Assembly: GCF_011090185.1 (NCBI RefSeq)
Contig: NZ_JAAFGS010000003.1
Location: forward strand, 558,001-622,000
Length of the DNA stretch: 64,000 bases
Direction: 5' to 3'
DNA from: Saccharibacillus alkalitolerans
GTDB taxonomy: Bacteria; Bacillota; Bacilli; Paenibacillales; Paenibacillaceae
Part shown: one piece after another, positions 43,351 to 51,874 of the stretch
Layout: each line of letters starts with the position of its first letter
Position numbering within the stretch: the stretch's first letter is position 1
Made by a program: the position numbers and the translations under genes
Notes under the pieces: generated by a model
Seen by the model: only the letters and a program-made list of their open reading frames with translations
Databases searched by the model: none
Told to the model about the DNA's origin: nothing

Positions 43351-45294
43351 TCAGCTGTCATAGTCCTCATAATACGCGAACAGATTCGAATCTTCTTCAG
43401 GCGGAGCTTCCATGTCGTAATAACCGTCATCCGAAGCGCCGCCTCCCGACGCTTCCCCTTCCCGATTCTGGAAAAACTCCAGGAACGGAAGGCCGTACTT
43501 GCGGTATTTGACTTCGCCGACGCCTTTGATGCGCAGCATCTCGAACTCCGTTCTCGGCTTGTGGATGCTCATCTCGCTCAGCGTCGCGTCGTTGAAGATG
43601 ATATAGGAAGGCACATGCTCCTTCTCCGCCAGTTCGCGCCGGATCAGACGCAGCTGTTCGAAGATCGTCACTTCGACCGCCGACAGCTTCTCGTCCGCCC
43701 GCGGACGGCTGCTTCTCGAACCGGACGAAGCGGCGAACGAAGCTTTGCGCGCTTCGCGCTGGAACACCTGGCGGCCGCCTTTCAGCACTTCGGTGGCGAG
43801 CGGGCGCAGCTTCACGACGGGATACTGTCCTTCGGTCAGCTCCAGATAGCCTTCCGAAGCCAGCACGTTGATCATGTCGACGATTTCCTTTTCCGTCTTG
43901 CCGTTCATCATGCCGTACGTCGAGAGCTGATCGAACTTGTACTGCAGCACCTTTTTGTTGCGCGAGCCTTTGAGGACGCCCGCCACCATCGAAGCGCCGA
44001 AGCGCTCTCTCATCCGGTAAATGCAGGAGAAGATCTTCTGCGCGTCCACCGTGATATCGAGAATTTCGCGGTCGTCCCGGCACGAGCTGCAGCTTCCGCA
44101 CGGTTCGTCGCCGTGTTCCTCGCCGAAATAATCGAGCTGCGCGCTGCGCAGGCATCTCGTCGTATAGCAGTAATCGACCATCTGCTGCAGCTTGCGGTAT
44201 TCGTTATGGCGGCGTTCCTCTTCCTGCCCGTTCTGTTCGATCAGGAACTTCTGTACCACGATGTCCTGCGCGCTGAACAGCAGGATGCATTCGCTCGGTT
44301 CGCCGTCCCGGCCCGCGCGGCCGGCTTCCTGCACGTACGCTTCCATGTTTTTCGGCATATTGTAATGAATGACGTAGCGCACGTTCGATTTGTCGATGCC
44401 CATCCCGAAGGCGTTGGTCGCGACCATCACCCGCACGTCGTCGTACAGGAAAGCTTCCTGCGCGTTTTCGCGTTCCTCGTCGCTCATGCCGGCATGGTAA
44501 CGGCCCGCGGCCAGTCCCTGCATCGACAGCTTGGAATACAGTTCGTCGACTTCTTTGCGCGTGGCGGCATAGACGATGCCGGCCTCGCTCGCGTGGCTTT
44601 TGGCGTAATCGAAAATGTATTCTTTCTTGTTTTCGCCCCGCAGCACGGAAAACGCCAGGTTGGGACGGCCCAGCCCCGTCACGAACGTGTTCGCTTCGTG
44701 CAGCTCCAGCAGGCGAACGATATCGTCCATGACCTGCGGCGTCGCCGTCGCGGTGAACGCCGCCACGGTCGGACGGTGCGGCAGCGAATGGACGAACGGC
44801 GCGACGGCGAGGTAGCTCGTCCGGAAATCGTGTCCCCACTGCGATACGCAGTGCGCTTCGTCCACCGCCACGCAGTCGATGCGCAGCTGCGCCATCTCGT
44901 CCCGGAACCAGTCCAGTTCCAGACGTTCCGGCGCGACGTACAGCAGCTTCAATTCGCCGCGCTGCGCCGCCCGGATGCGCTCGTTGACCTCGCGGCCGCT
45001 CAGTGTGCTGTTGATGTAAGCCGCCGCGATCCCGTTCGTCACCAGCGCGTCCACCTGGTCTTTCATCAGCGAGATCAGCGGCGAGACGACCAGCGTCAGC
45101 CCTTCCATCATCAGCGCCGGAATCTGGTAGCAGATCGACTTGCCTCCGCCCGTCGGCAGAATGCCCAGCGTATCGCTGCGGGTCAGCAGGCTTTCGACGA
45201 TCTTTTTCTGGCCTTCCCGAAAATCGGGATACCCGTAATACTTCTGCAGCAGCTCGCCGGCCTGCTCCATCAACCTCGTTTCTTCAATAGCCAT
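43351..45294 (-). CDS. recQ: ATP-dependent DNA helicase RecQ
   Basis: A 647-residue superfamily 2 3'-5' helicase in recombination and fork repair. Walker A 'GILPTGGGKSICYQ' near residue 45, DEAH box 'VDEAHCVSQWGHDFR', motif VI 'YVQEAGRAGRDGEPSE', zinc-binding Cys in 'TTRCLRSAQLDYFG...CGSCSSC', winged helix, and a C-terminal HRDC domain ('FEQLRLIRRELAEKEHVPSYIIFNDATLSEM'). The tail after HRDC is acidic and short. The start is 3 bp from a minus-strand ribosome site AAGGAG. Confidence 0.95.
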   Translation of the reverse strand: MAIEETRLMEQAGELLQKYYGYPDFREGQKKIVESLLTRSDTLGILPTGGGKSICYQIPALMMEGLTLVVSPLISLMKDQVDALVTNGIAAAYINSTLSGREVNERIRAAQRGELKLLYVAPERLELDWFRDEMAQLRIDCVAVDEAHCVSQWGHDFRTSYLAVAPFVHSLPHRPTVAAFTATATPQVMDDIVRLLELHEANTFVTGLGRPNLAFSVLRGENKKEYIFDYAKSHASEAGIVYAATRKEVDELYSKLSMQGLAAGRYHAGMSDEERENAQEAFLYDDVRVMVATNAFGMGIDKSNVRYVIHYNMPKNMEAYVQEAGRAGRDGEPSECILLFSAQDIVVQKFLIEQNGQEEERRHNEYRKLQQMVDYCYTTRCLRSAQLDYFGEEHGDEPCGSCSSCRDDREILDITVDAQKIFSCIYRMRERFGASMVAGVLKGSRNKKVLQYKFDQLSTYGMMNGKTEKEIVDMINVLASEGYLELTEGQYPVVKLRPLATEVLKGGRQVFQREARKASFAASSGSRSSRPRADEKLSAVEVTIFEQLRLIRRELAEKEHVPSYIIFNDATLSEMSIHKPRTEFEMLRIKGVGEVKYRKYGLPFLEFFQNREGEASGGGASDDGYYDMEAPPEEDSNLFAYYEDYDS

Positions 45295-45672
45295 TATGCA
45301 AAACTCCTTAAAGGGAATGCCGGATCGGCATTCCCGTGTATTCGCTGCTCTTCAAGGCGCCCGGCGGGAAGTCCGGTTCGAGATCGGGTCGGAGGCTTCG
45401 GCGGGGGCGCGTTCTCCCTATATTTTACCGGGCGCGGACGATTCGGGCAACAACCGGACGCGAACAAATATTCTTTTCCCGAAAATTCGAAGCTTCCGTA
45501 TCGCTGACCGCACTTCCGGGCCGCCCGATTCGACTCCGGTTCGGCGCCGGCCGAATGCGGCGATCCCTGGCCTTTTGGCGGCGGCTCTGGTATAGTGGAC
45601 ACGGCGAATCGCGGTTCTCGGTGAACCTTTATTCGCCTCAGATCCCTTTTCGAGAATGGAGTTCATCCCAAT
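45295..45672. other. Divergent region between recQ and the RluA-like gene, 378 bp
   Basis: Holds the recQ promoter and, for the plus gene, an extended -10 TGGTATAGT near 45588-45596. A 102-codon minus-strand frame (45294-45602) has no ribosome site and low-complexity Pro/Arg composition; I do not accept it as a gene. Confidence 0.5.
45422..45450 (-). promoter_or_regulatory. Promoter of recQ
   Basis: TTGCCC and TAAAAT with 17-bp spacing on the minus strand. Confidence 0.55.
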
Positions 45673-46662
45673 ATGGCTTATACCAATAAACGGCCGGGCG
45701 GCAAGAAGCGTCCTCCCGGCGTCAAAAAAGATACGTCCTACGCGGCCCGCGCCGAAGCGCGCCGCGCCAAGACCGAAGCGCAGGAACGCAGCTTTACGGT
45801 CAAGGAAACGGCCGAGCTGCTGCCTTTCCTGCTGAGCGCCATGAGCGGCACGGGCCGCAACTCCGTCAAGTCCGTGCTGTCGCACGGCCAGGTACGGGTG
45901 GACGGCGTGCCGGTCACTCGCCACAACCATGAACTGCAGCCCGGCCAGACGGTCGTCGTCGGCAAAGAGCGCGCCAAGCCGAAGGTCAGCTTGACCGGCC
46001 TGCGCATCCTGCATGAAGACGACGAGGTAATCGTCGTGCGCAAGGAAGCGGGCCTGCTGTCGATGTCGTCTTCGCGGGACGAAGACAACACCGTGTACCG
46101 TCAGCTGATGGGCCATATCCGCCACAACGATCCGAACGGCCGCCTGTTCGCCCTGCAGCTGCTGGAAAAAGACGCCTCCGGCGTCATGCTCCTCGCCAAG
46201 ACCGAAGCCGCGAAGGAAGCGCTGCTCGAGCAGTGGAACGCGGGAACGGCCAAGCAGGCCTATACGGTTCTCGTCGAAGGCAAAGTCAAGACGGAAGCCG
46301 ATACCGTGACTTCCTGGCTGCGCGAGACGAAAACGCTGAAAATGTACGCCAGCCGCAAAGAAGGCGACGGCCAGCGCGCGGTCATTCATTACAAGCTTCT
46401 GAAGGCGGGCTCCCAGGTTTCGCTGCTCGAAGTCACGACGGAGACCAACCGCAAAAATCAGATCCGCGCCCAATTCGAAGACATCGGCCATCCGATCGTC
46501 GGCGACAAAAAATACGGCTCTTCGCTGCGCAATCTGGGCCGGCTCGGCCTGCACGTGCACGAGCTGACCTTCGTCCATCCGGAGACGGGCCGAACGACCA
46601 AGATCGAAACGGAAGTGCCGAAGACGTTTCTGGCGCCGTTCAACGACAACGGTCAGGCCTAA
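45673..46662 (+). CDS. RluA-family pseudouridine synthase-like protein with altered catalytic motif
   Basis: A 329-residue protein: a basic Lys/Arg-rich N-terminus (1-38), an S4 RNA-binding domain ('GRNSVKSVLSHGQVRVDGVPVTRHNHELQPGQTVVV', 60-97), then an RluA-type catalytic domain ending 'TTETNRKNQIRAQFEDIGHPIVGDKKYGS...LHVHELTFVHPETGR'. Family enzymes have HRLDxxTSG with the catalytic Asp; here it reads 'LQLLEKDASG', so His-Arg-Leu-Asp is Gln-Leu-Leu-Glu and the catalytic Asp is Glu165. The fold and RNA-binding parts look intact. It may be inactive, weakly active or repurposed as an RNA-binding protein. Confidence 0.85.
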   Translation: MAYTNKRPGGKKRPPGVKKDTSYAARAEARRAKTEAQERSFTVKETAELLPFLLSAMSGTGRNSVKSVLSHGQVRVDGVPVTRHNHELQPGQTVVVGKERAKPKVSLTGLRILHEDDEVIVVRKEAGLLSMSSSRDEDNTVYRQLMGHIRHNDPNGRLFALQLLEKDASGVMLLAKTEAAKEALLEQWNAGTAKQAYTVLVEGKVKTEADTVTSWLRETKTLKMYASRKEGDGQRAVIHYKLLKAGSQVSLLEVTTETNRKNQIRAQFEDIGHPIVGDKKYGSSLRNLGRLGLHVHELTFVHPETGRTTKIETEVPKTFLAPFNDNGQA

Positions 46663-46752
46663 GCGGGCAGGCGCGGGCATGAAGCGGCGGAGTGCAGGGC
46701 TGCGCTGCCGCACGCTTCGGCTTCCGAAAATCGGTTCAACCGGATAAGATTC

Positions 46753-46791
46753 AAAAAAAGTCACGTCCCCCCAGCGGGGACGTGACTTTTT
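46753..46791. terminator. Convergent terminator
   Basis: AAAAAGTCACGTCCCC and GGGGACGTGACTTTTT are exact 16-bp arms with a 5-nt loop. It serves the RluA-like gene on plus and the 547-residue gene on minus. Confidence 0.92.
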
Positions 46792-46803
46792 GCCGTTTTC
46801 CTT

Positions 46804-48447
46804 CTAGAGAACGTAATCCCCGAATTCCGCGTCCTTCCCGTCGATCCGTGCTTCCGCTTCGCCGTTATCGCCGAGCGACAGCTCCAGCCGGCGGCTGTGC
46901 AGGCTGCGGTAGCGCACGCTTCGGCCGTCTTCCGCGAAGACGGGCGCCCGGTCTCTCATCAAGTCTGCGAAGCCTTCCAGGTCGTCGGCGTCCAGGCTTT
47001 CCGCTTCTTCCAGGCTCGCCGCTTCGATCACGACGGCGCCGAGCGGCCCCGCGCTGCGCACATTCACCCGGTCTTCCGCTTCCTCGGCCTCGTATGCGTG
47101 CCGCAGATAGACCGCCAGATAAGCACCTCCGGCCTGACCGAACAAAGCCCGTTCCTCCCGGATCCATTCGCCTTTCGGCAGCACGCCGACGATCGTGGGG
47201 TCTTCCCCTTCCGGCACGGGATACAGCGCCAGAATCGCCCCTCTGTCGGGCAGGATTTTCGCATAGGGACTTTCGTGACGCAAATCCCCTTCGGCATAAC
47301 CCTGCCCCGGATGAATGAAGTAAGCCTGGTTCGCCGCGCTGCCCAGCTCGTACGACAGCGGCAGCGTGACATCCCAGCGGTGCTGCTCGTTGTCGAACTC
47401 TTCGGAGCGCTCCCACATGCCGCCCGCCGCGTAAGCGTCGGTCAAATACGTATAGCTGTGCAGTTCCCGGTCGGTACCGTCTTCCCGGGGCTTTAAGATT
47501 TTCTTCTTGACCTCGACCGGCACCAGACGGTCCATCGCCGCGATCCGAATTTCCTCCGGCGCCTCGTAATACAGGAAGCCCGCATATTCGGCCCGGACCA
47601 GTTCCGGCGGAAGCCGGAAATCGCCGAACTGCAAATAGTCGAAGGCGACGTTCCGGTCCTTCGGCGCGTCCGCGGTCAACCCGCGGGCGTGCGGGCCGGC
47701 CCAGGCGCCGCCGATGTAATGCAGCGAACGCTGGCTCCACAAATAATCCAGCATGCGGTTCAGATCTTCCGCGATGTCCGCGTCGTCCAGCAGCAGGCGC
47801 GCGCAGGTGAACGCCTGCACCCAGTGCCAGAACCACGGCTGCGAGCCGTATTCGTGCATGCCGCGCTCGTTCAGGCGCTTCAGCATCGCTTTCAGCGAGC
47901 GGCGGCCGTCCTCCAGCAGTTCCGCGTCGCCGTAGAACTGACCGAACAGCAGCTTCGCGGCCGTATACTTGGCTTCGTGATGACCGTATTCCCGCAGCGG
48001 GCGGTCGTAGAACCGGCTGTCGTAGACCGCCTTCAACGCGGTCTCGAACGCTTCGCGCAGCTCGCGCGGCAGCGACTCGCCGCAGCGCTCGAAGAAATAC
48101 AGCATCAGGCTGCCCATCAGTTCGACCGGCAGCGGATTCGGCTCCGCCGCTTCCGGCTCGTCGCCCAGGCCCAGCGGCCAGTGGCCGTAAGTTTCGCTGC
48201 CTTCGCGGCGGTCCTGCAGCTCCAGCACGCGGCCAAGCACCGCGGCCGCCGTCTCCTTCGCCTGCTCTCGGTCGAAGCGGACCCGGATGTCCGGGTCCGA
48301 AGCGGCCGCGTGCAGATAGGAGGCGTAATAAAAATTGTTCCTGACGTCGTCGTGGAACCATAGGCCGCTCGGCAGCAGCGGCCGGGCGGCCGCCTGCGCG
48401 GCCACCTTGCCGACGATCTGCCGGCTTCTTTTTTCAACGGTCAGCAT
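46804..48447 (-). CDS. Large protein of unknown function, possible (alpha/alpha) toroid
   Basis: A 547-residue soluble protein without a signal peptide. The N-terminal ~330 residues are helical and rich in Trp, Tyr and His ('YGHWPLGLGDEPE', 'HEYGSQPWFWHWVQAFTCARLLLDDADIAEDLNRML', 'SQRSLHYIGGAWAGPHARG'), resembling helical-toroid carbohydrate enzymes. The C-terminal part looks beta-rich ('HRWDVTLPLSYELGSAANQAYFIHPGQGYAEGDLRHESPYAKIL'). This two-part layout recalls polysaccharide lyases or unsaturated glycuronyl hydrolases, but I recognise no family signature, so function is open. Start chosen at the first ATG; GAGGAG is about 14 bp upstream, rather far. Stop lies 13 bp from a strong terminator. 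Confidence 0.75.
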   Translation of the reverse strand: MLTVEKRSRQIVGKVAAQAAARPLLPSGLWFHDDVRNNFYYASYLHAAASDPDIRVRFDREQAKETAAAVLGRVLELQDRREGSETYGHWPLGLGDEPEAAEPNPLPVELMGSLMLYFFERCGESLPRELREAFETALKAVYDSRFYDRPLREYGHHEAKYTAAKLLFGQFYGDAELLEDGRRSLKAMLKRLNERGMHEYGSQPWFWHWVQAFTCARLLLDDADIAEDLNRMLDYLWSQRSLHYIGGAWAGPHARGLTADAPKDRNVAFDYLQFGDFRLPPELVRAEYAGFLYYEAPEEIRIAAMDRLVPVEVKKKILKPREDGTDRELHSYTYLTDAYAAGGMWERSEEFDNEQHRWDVTLPLSYELGSAANQAYFIHPGQGYAEGDLRHESPYAKILPDRGAILALYPVPEGEDPTIVGVLPKGEWIREERALFGQAGGAYLAVYLRHAYEAEEAEDRVNVRSAGPLGAVVIEAASLEEAESLDADDLEGFADLMRDRAPVFAEDGRSVRYRSLHSRRLELSLGDNGEAEARIDGKDAEFGDYVL

Positions 48448-48537
48448 GATTCGATCTTCAACTCCTCGTCTGTTCGATTACGCGTATCGCGGCGAACGTA
48501 TTCTCTATCGCCATTGCGCGGTTGTTCCGACTTGACT

Positions 48538-49002
48538 CTATCCCCGTCCGCCCCGCGCGAATTCCCGCGCGCACGCTTCCAGCAGCAGGCAGAACGAACG
48601 ATTTTGGCCGAGCATGAACGAGGACAAGTCGTATCGCCGTCCCGACGGTTCGTAAGACACGAGCAGACGGCGTCCCATCCGCCGCATCGCGCGATCGACG
48701 AAAGCGCGGGCAGACTCGCTGTCGATCAACGTGACGTACGCATAAAGGGAATGCTCTTCGGGCTCGTCCAGGGGACTGACGCCCGCGCAGGAAAATTCCG
48801 TCCGCACGCCGGCGGCGTTCAAAAGCCGGAGCGCTTCCAGCAGCTCCGCGTCGACTTCGACGCCGTCGAGCAGCCCGGTTCGCTTGGACGACCGGCGGAT
48901 CTTTTCCCGTTCCGCCCAGCGCCCCAATTCGGCGCGCCGCCGTTTCCACTGTTCGGGCGTCTGCGCGCTGTATATGATTTCATCCGGCTGTCCGCCTTCC
49001 AT
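48538..49002 (-). CDS. Unknown 154-residue protein
   Basis: Soluble and charged. 'AELLEALRLLNAAGVRTEFSCAGVSPLDEPEEHSLYAYVTLID' suggests an alpha/beta domain with a single Cys in a Ser-Cys-Ala-Gly turn. The C-terminus is 'YDLSSFMLGQNRSFCLLLEACAREFARGG'. A faint resemblance to the Ser-Cys-Ser-Gly segment of TYW3-like proteins is noted but not claimed. AGGAAGAG precedes the ATG. Same direction as its neighbours on both sides, about 90 bp from the next. Confidence 0.7.
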   Translation of the reverse strand: MEGGQPDEIIYSAQTPEQWKRRRAELGRWAEREKIRRSSKRTGLLDGVEVDAELLEALRLLNAAGVRTEFSCAGVSPLDEPEEHSLYAYVTLIDSESARAFVDRAMRRMGRRLLVSYEPSGRRYDLSSFMLGQNRSFCLLLEACAREFARGGRG

Positions 49003-49118
49003 CTCTTCCTCTCCTTCCGCAACCCAAAGACCGGAAGCTCCGCAGCTGCCGGTCCCGTTTCTTCATTATGCCATTCCTTTTGCCCGGACGCCATCCGCGC
49101 GCCGGCGCGCGGATGGCG

Positions 49119-49766
49119 TCAGCTCCCGCCGGCTTCCTTCTCCGCGGCCCGTTCGATCGCCCGCGTCACTTCGTTGAGCGCCAGTTCCCGCAGCCGCTCC
49201 GCCTGAAGCAGCAGCACGTCCGCGCGGTCGCCGTAGGCTTCCCGCTTCCCTGCGTCGCCGCACGCCGGAAGGTTGATGCGGACGGTCAAATAAGCCGACC
49301 GGGCCGCCGCTTCGAACATGACGATCCCGACTCCGAGATCCGACAAGACATGTTCCCGCGTCGCTTCGGCGATGCCGCGCGCGCTTTTCAGGCCGCGGAT
49401 ACACACTTCCATCAGCGACAGCGGCACCTCGATCGTCTTGTGCGCCGCCCGGATCAGCGCCTCGTCCTCTTCCGTTTCCGCCGCCTCGTTCGCTTTCAAA
49501 TACTCGGCAAAGCTCCGCATATCTTCGGACATCAACCGCTCGCACTCCGCCGACACTTCCTTCATTTCAAGTTCCGCCGCCTCGATATGTTCGATTTGAT
49601 CCGGCGTGCGTTCCCGATGCGAAAGGCTCGCGGCCATCGACGTCATCGCCGAACCGAGCGCGGCCGCCAGCGCGGAAGTGCTGCCCCCGCCCGGCGTCGC
49701 TTTCGAACTGCCCGCCCGCTCGGCGAACTCTCGGATGGTCATATCCCACGGCGTTTTCCGAGTCAT
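49119..49766 (-). CDS. Cyclodeaminase/cyclohydrolase family protein (FTCD_C domain)
   Basis: A 215-residue helical protein with the FTCD_C signature 'REFAERAGSSKATPGGGSTSALAAALGSAMTSMAASLS' at the N-terminus. The family includes formimidoyltetrahydrofolate cyclodeaminase and methenyltetrahydrofolate cyclohydrolase (FchA), acting on one-carbon folates. Whether this one is a cyclodeaminase or cyclohydrolase cannot be decided; no histidine degradation genes are nearby. GGGGAGAG precedes the ATG. Confidence 0.85.
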   Translation of the reverse strand: MTRKTPWDMTIREFAERAGSSKATPGGGSTSALAAALGSAMTSMAASLSHRERTPDQIEHIEAAELEMKEVSAECERLMSEDMRSFAEYLKANEAAETEEDEALIRAAHKTIEVPLSLMEVCIRGLKSARGIAEATREHVLSDLGVGIVMFEAAARSAYLTVRINLPACGDAGKREAYGDRADVLLLQAERLRELALNEVTRAIERAAEKEAGGS

Positions 49767-49919
49767 TTTTGTCTCTCCCCTTTCCCGCTTCCCGGTTTCA
49801 TCTTCCTTTGTGCGCAGTTTCCGGACGTCTTCTTTTCATTACCCCAAACTTATAAAGACGCGCGAAAAAGCAATATGGTTTTACATGTGAGTTTTCTTTA
49901 CACAACTAATTTTTTTTGC

Positions 49920-49948
49920 TTGTAAAGACATTCATCTTCGTCTAAACT
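49920..49948 (+). promoter_or_regulatory. Promoter of the Opp-type permease pair
   Basis: TTGTAA and TAAACT with 17-bp spacing, about 65 bp upstream of the first permease start. Confidence 0.55.
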
Positions 49949-50014
49949 AGCGAATAATCCACTGTTCAATTTCTTCCAGTCATTGGAAAGGAGGGCTGTT
50001 TTCTGTTCAAGTCC

Positions 50015-50908
50015 ATGCTAAGGTCGTTGTCCATCTGCCTGGCCGTGTTCGTCTTCGTCGTCCTTGTCGCCCTGATTCCGAGGAGCTTTACGGTCACTAT
50101 GACGAAAGACTACTGGGTTATTCCCGACGGAAGCCTGAATTGGCACGAATACGGAGAAAATATCCGAACTTACGCGGCCAATCTGTTCGCGCACGGCTCG
50201 CTCGGCGAAACCCGCTACGGAGAATCCGTCGGTCCGGTCGTGCTGGCCGCCCTGTGGGAAAGCCTTCCGGTCATCTTCGGCGCCCTGCTGACGGGATTTC
50301 TGCTCGGCGTTCCGAAAGGCATGCTCGATTACGCGCTGTCCCGTACCCGATTCTCCCTGCTCGGCGGCGGCATGACCTGGCTGATGCAGGCGCTGCCGGA
50401 CTTCTTCCTGCTGCTGATCGCCAGGCGCTATCTGCTTCACCATCAGGAGCTGGGCATCCAGTTTTTCGCCCGCGAAGGCTGGGAAGCGTTCGTCCTTCCC
50501 ACCGTGCTGGCCGCGATCTATCCCGTGTTCTATATCGCCCGCGTGACTTCCGCTTCGATCGCGTCGGAAGAAGGCAAGATGTATATCCAGACGGCCCGGG
50601 CCAAAGGCCTGCCGGAACATCTGGTCTTTTTGCGCCATATCATGAGCAATGCCGCGGGGCGCGTCCTGACCCATTTCATGCCCGTCGGCGTCTATATTCT
50701 GTCGAGTCTGCTGCTGATCGAAGCGCTGCGCAACGTCCCCGGCGTATCGTACCGAATGTTCCAGGCGATCGGCTATAACAAGATCGCTTCGGCGGCAAAC
50801 AATGTCGAGCCCGGAGTCATCATCGGCACCGCCCTCTGCTTTATGCTGCTGACGCTGGTATTCCAGCTGATCGGCTATCTGGCCCGGAGACGGATATCCG
50901 CCCAATAA
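50015..50908 (+). CDS. ABC transporter permease, OppB/DppB type
   Basis: A 297-residue membrane protein with about six helices and the inner-membrane-component loop 'MYIQTARAKGLPEHLVFLRHIMSNA' that contacts the ATPase. The order (OppB-like then OppC-like) is that of peptide or nickel importers, but no binding protein or ATPase gene is adjacent. ATG 50015 is 20 bp after the strong site AAAGGAGG. An in-frame CTG at 50003 is at ideal spacing (8 bp) and would give N-terminus (M)FKSMLRSL, so the true start may be the CTG. Confidence 0.85.
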   Translation: MLRSLSICLAVFVFVVLVALIPRSFTVTMTKDYWVIPDGSLNWHEYGENIRTYAANLFAHGSLGETRYGESVGPVVLAALWESLPVIFGALLTGFLLGVPKGMLDYALSRTRFSLLGGGMTWLMQALPDFFLLLIARRYLLHHQELGIQFFAREGWEAFVLPTVLAAIYPVFYIARVTSASIASEEGKMYIQTARAKGLPEHLVFLRHIMSNAAGRVLTHFMPVGVYILSSLLLIEALRNVPGVSYRMFQAIGYNKIASAANNVEPGVIIGTALCFMLLTLVFQLIGYLARRRISAQ

Positions 50909-50953
50909 ACGGTCTTCTTCGCTCTGCGAAGACCGCGGAAAGGAAGTTTCGAG

Positions 50954-51856
50954 TTGAGAAAAAACGTTCTGTTGTGGACCGGCGCGGCCATGCTTGCCCT
51001 CTTGCTGCTGATCGCCGCGCTCGGTCCTTATCTGCCTTTTATCGACCGCAATCTGGAACAAATCCGGTTCCGCATGGAAGACGGTCATCTGAAGAAGGCG
51101 CCGTACCCCATCTCCTGGCAGAACCCGCTCGGCTCGAGCAAATTCGGCGTCGACAACCTCAGCCGGATCGTGATCGGAGCAAGGGAGACGCTGCTGATCG
51201 TCTTCGCGGTATCCGTGCTGCGCTACGCGATCGGCATTCCGCTGGGCCTGATGGCCCGGCGCAAGCGCGGAGCCGCCAACGCGCTGCTGAACTGGCTGAA
51301 TCAGCTGTTCTCCTCCGTGCCGACTCTGCTGATGACCGTGCTGCTTGCGGCGGTTCCCTTTTTCCTCTATTCGTCGGGAAGGCTTTATTGGATGATCGGC
51401 ATCATGGCTCTGGTCGAAACGGGCCGAGTCGGCTATATCGTCAGGCAGCAGGCCGCCTCGATCTCGCACGAGTCGTACATGGAAGCCGGGCGAGCGCTGG
51501 GGCTTCGGCCTCTCCGCCTGCTGAAAGCCTACTACATACCGGCTCTGCTGCCGGAAATGATCGTCAATTTCTGCCTGGACCTCGGCAAAGTGCTGATCCT
51601 GATCGGCCAGCTCGGCGTTCTGACCGTCTACCTGAATCCGGGATCGGCCGAAGCCGGCATGAACAACGACTTCGAATTCATCAACACCGCCCACGATTGG
51701 GGTTCCATGCTCTCGGATCACGTGGCCGACTTGGGAGTGGGACGTTTCGCCTCCGTCATGGTACCCGTCTGCGCGATCGTCTACGCCGTGCTGGCGTTCA
51801 GCCTACTCGGGGAAGGCCTGCGCAGACATTTCAACCGCTTGGGCCGCAGCAAATAA
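50954..51856 (+). CDS. ABC transporter permease, OppC/DppC type
   Basis: A 300-residue membrane protein with six helices. After the first helix comes an extracytoplasmic loop with 'NPLGSSKFGVDNLSRIVIGARETLLI', the usual OppC 'LGTDxxGRDxLSRxIxGxRxSL' region in a changed form. The ATPase-contact loop is 'SYMEAGRALGLRPLRLLKAYYIPALLPEMI'. TTG start at 50954 after AAAGGAAG. Partner of the OppB-like permease 45 bp upstream. Confidence 0.85.
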   Translation: MRKNVLLWTGAAMLALLLLIAALGPYLPFIDRNLEQIRFRMEDGHLKKAPYPISWQNPLGSSKFGVDNLSRIVIGARETLLIVFAVSVLRYAIGIPLGLMARRKRGAANALLNWLNQLFSSVPTLLMTVLLAAVPFFLYSSGRLYWMIGIMALVETGRVGYIVRQQAASISHESYMEAGRALGLRPLRLLKAYYIPALLPEMIVNFCLDLGKVLILIGQLGVLTVYLNPGSAEAGMNNDFEFINTAHDWGSMLSDHVADLGVGRFASVMVPVCAIVYAVLAFSLLGEGLRRHFNRLGRSK

Positions 51857-51874
51857 AAAACGCGGACGCAAAGC

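Noticed and set aside
43348-45507. Open frame of 719 codons on the plus strand opposite recQ
   Set aside because: Shadow of recQ; no ribosome site at a sensible start.
45294-45602. 102-codon frame on the minus strand between recQ and the RluA-like gene
   Set aside because: Pro/Arg-rich, no ribosome site, and it overlaps the recQ promoter.
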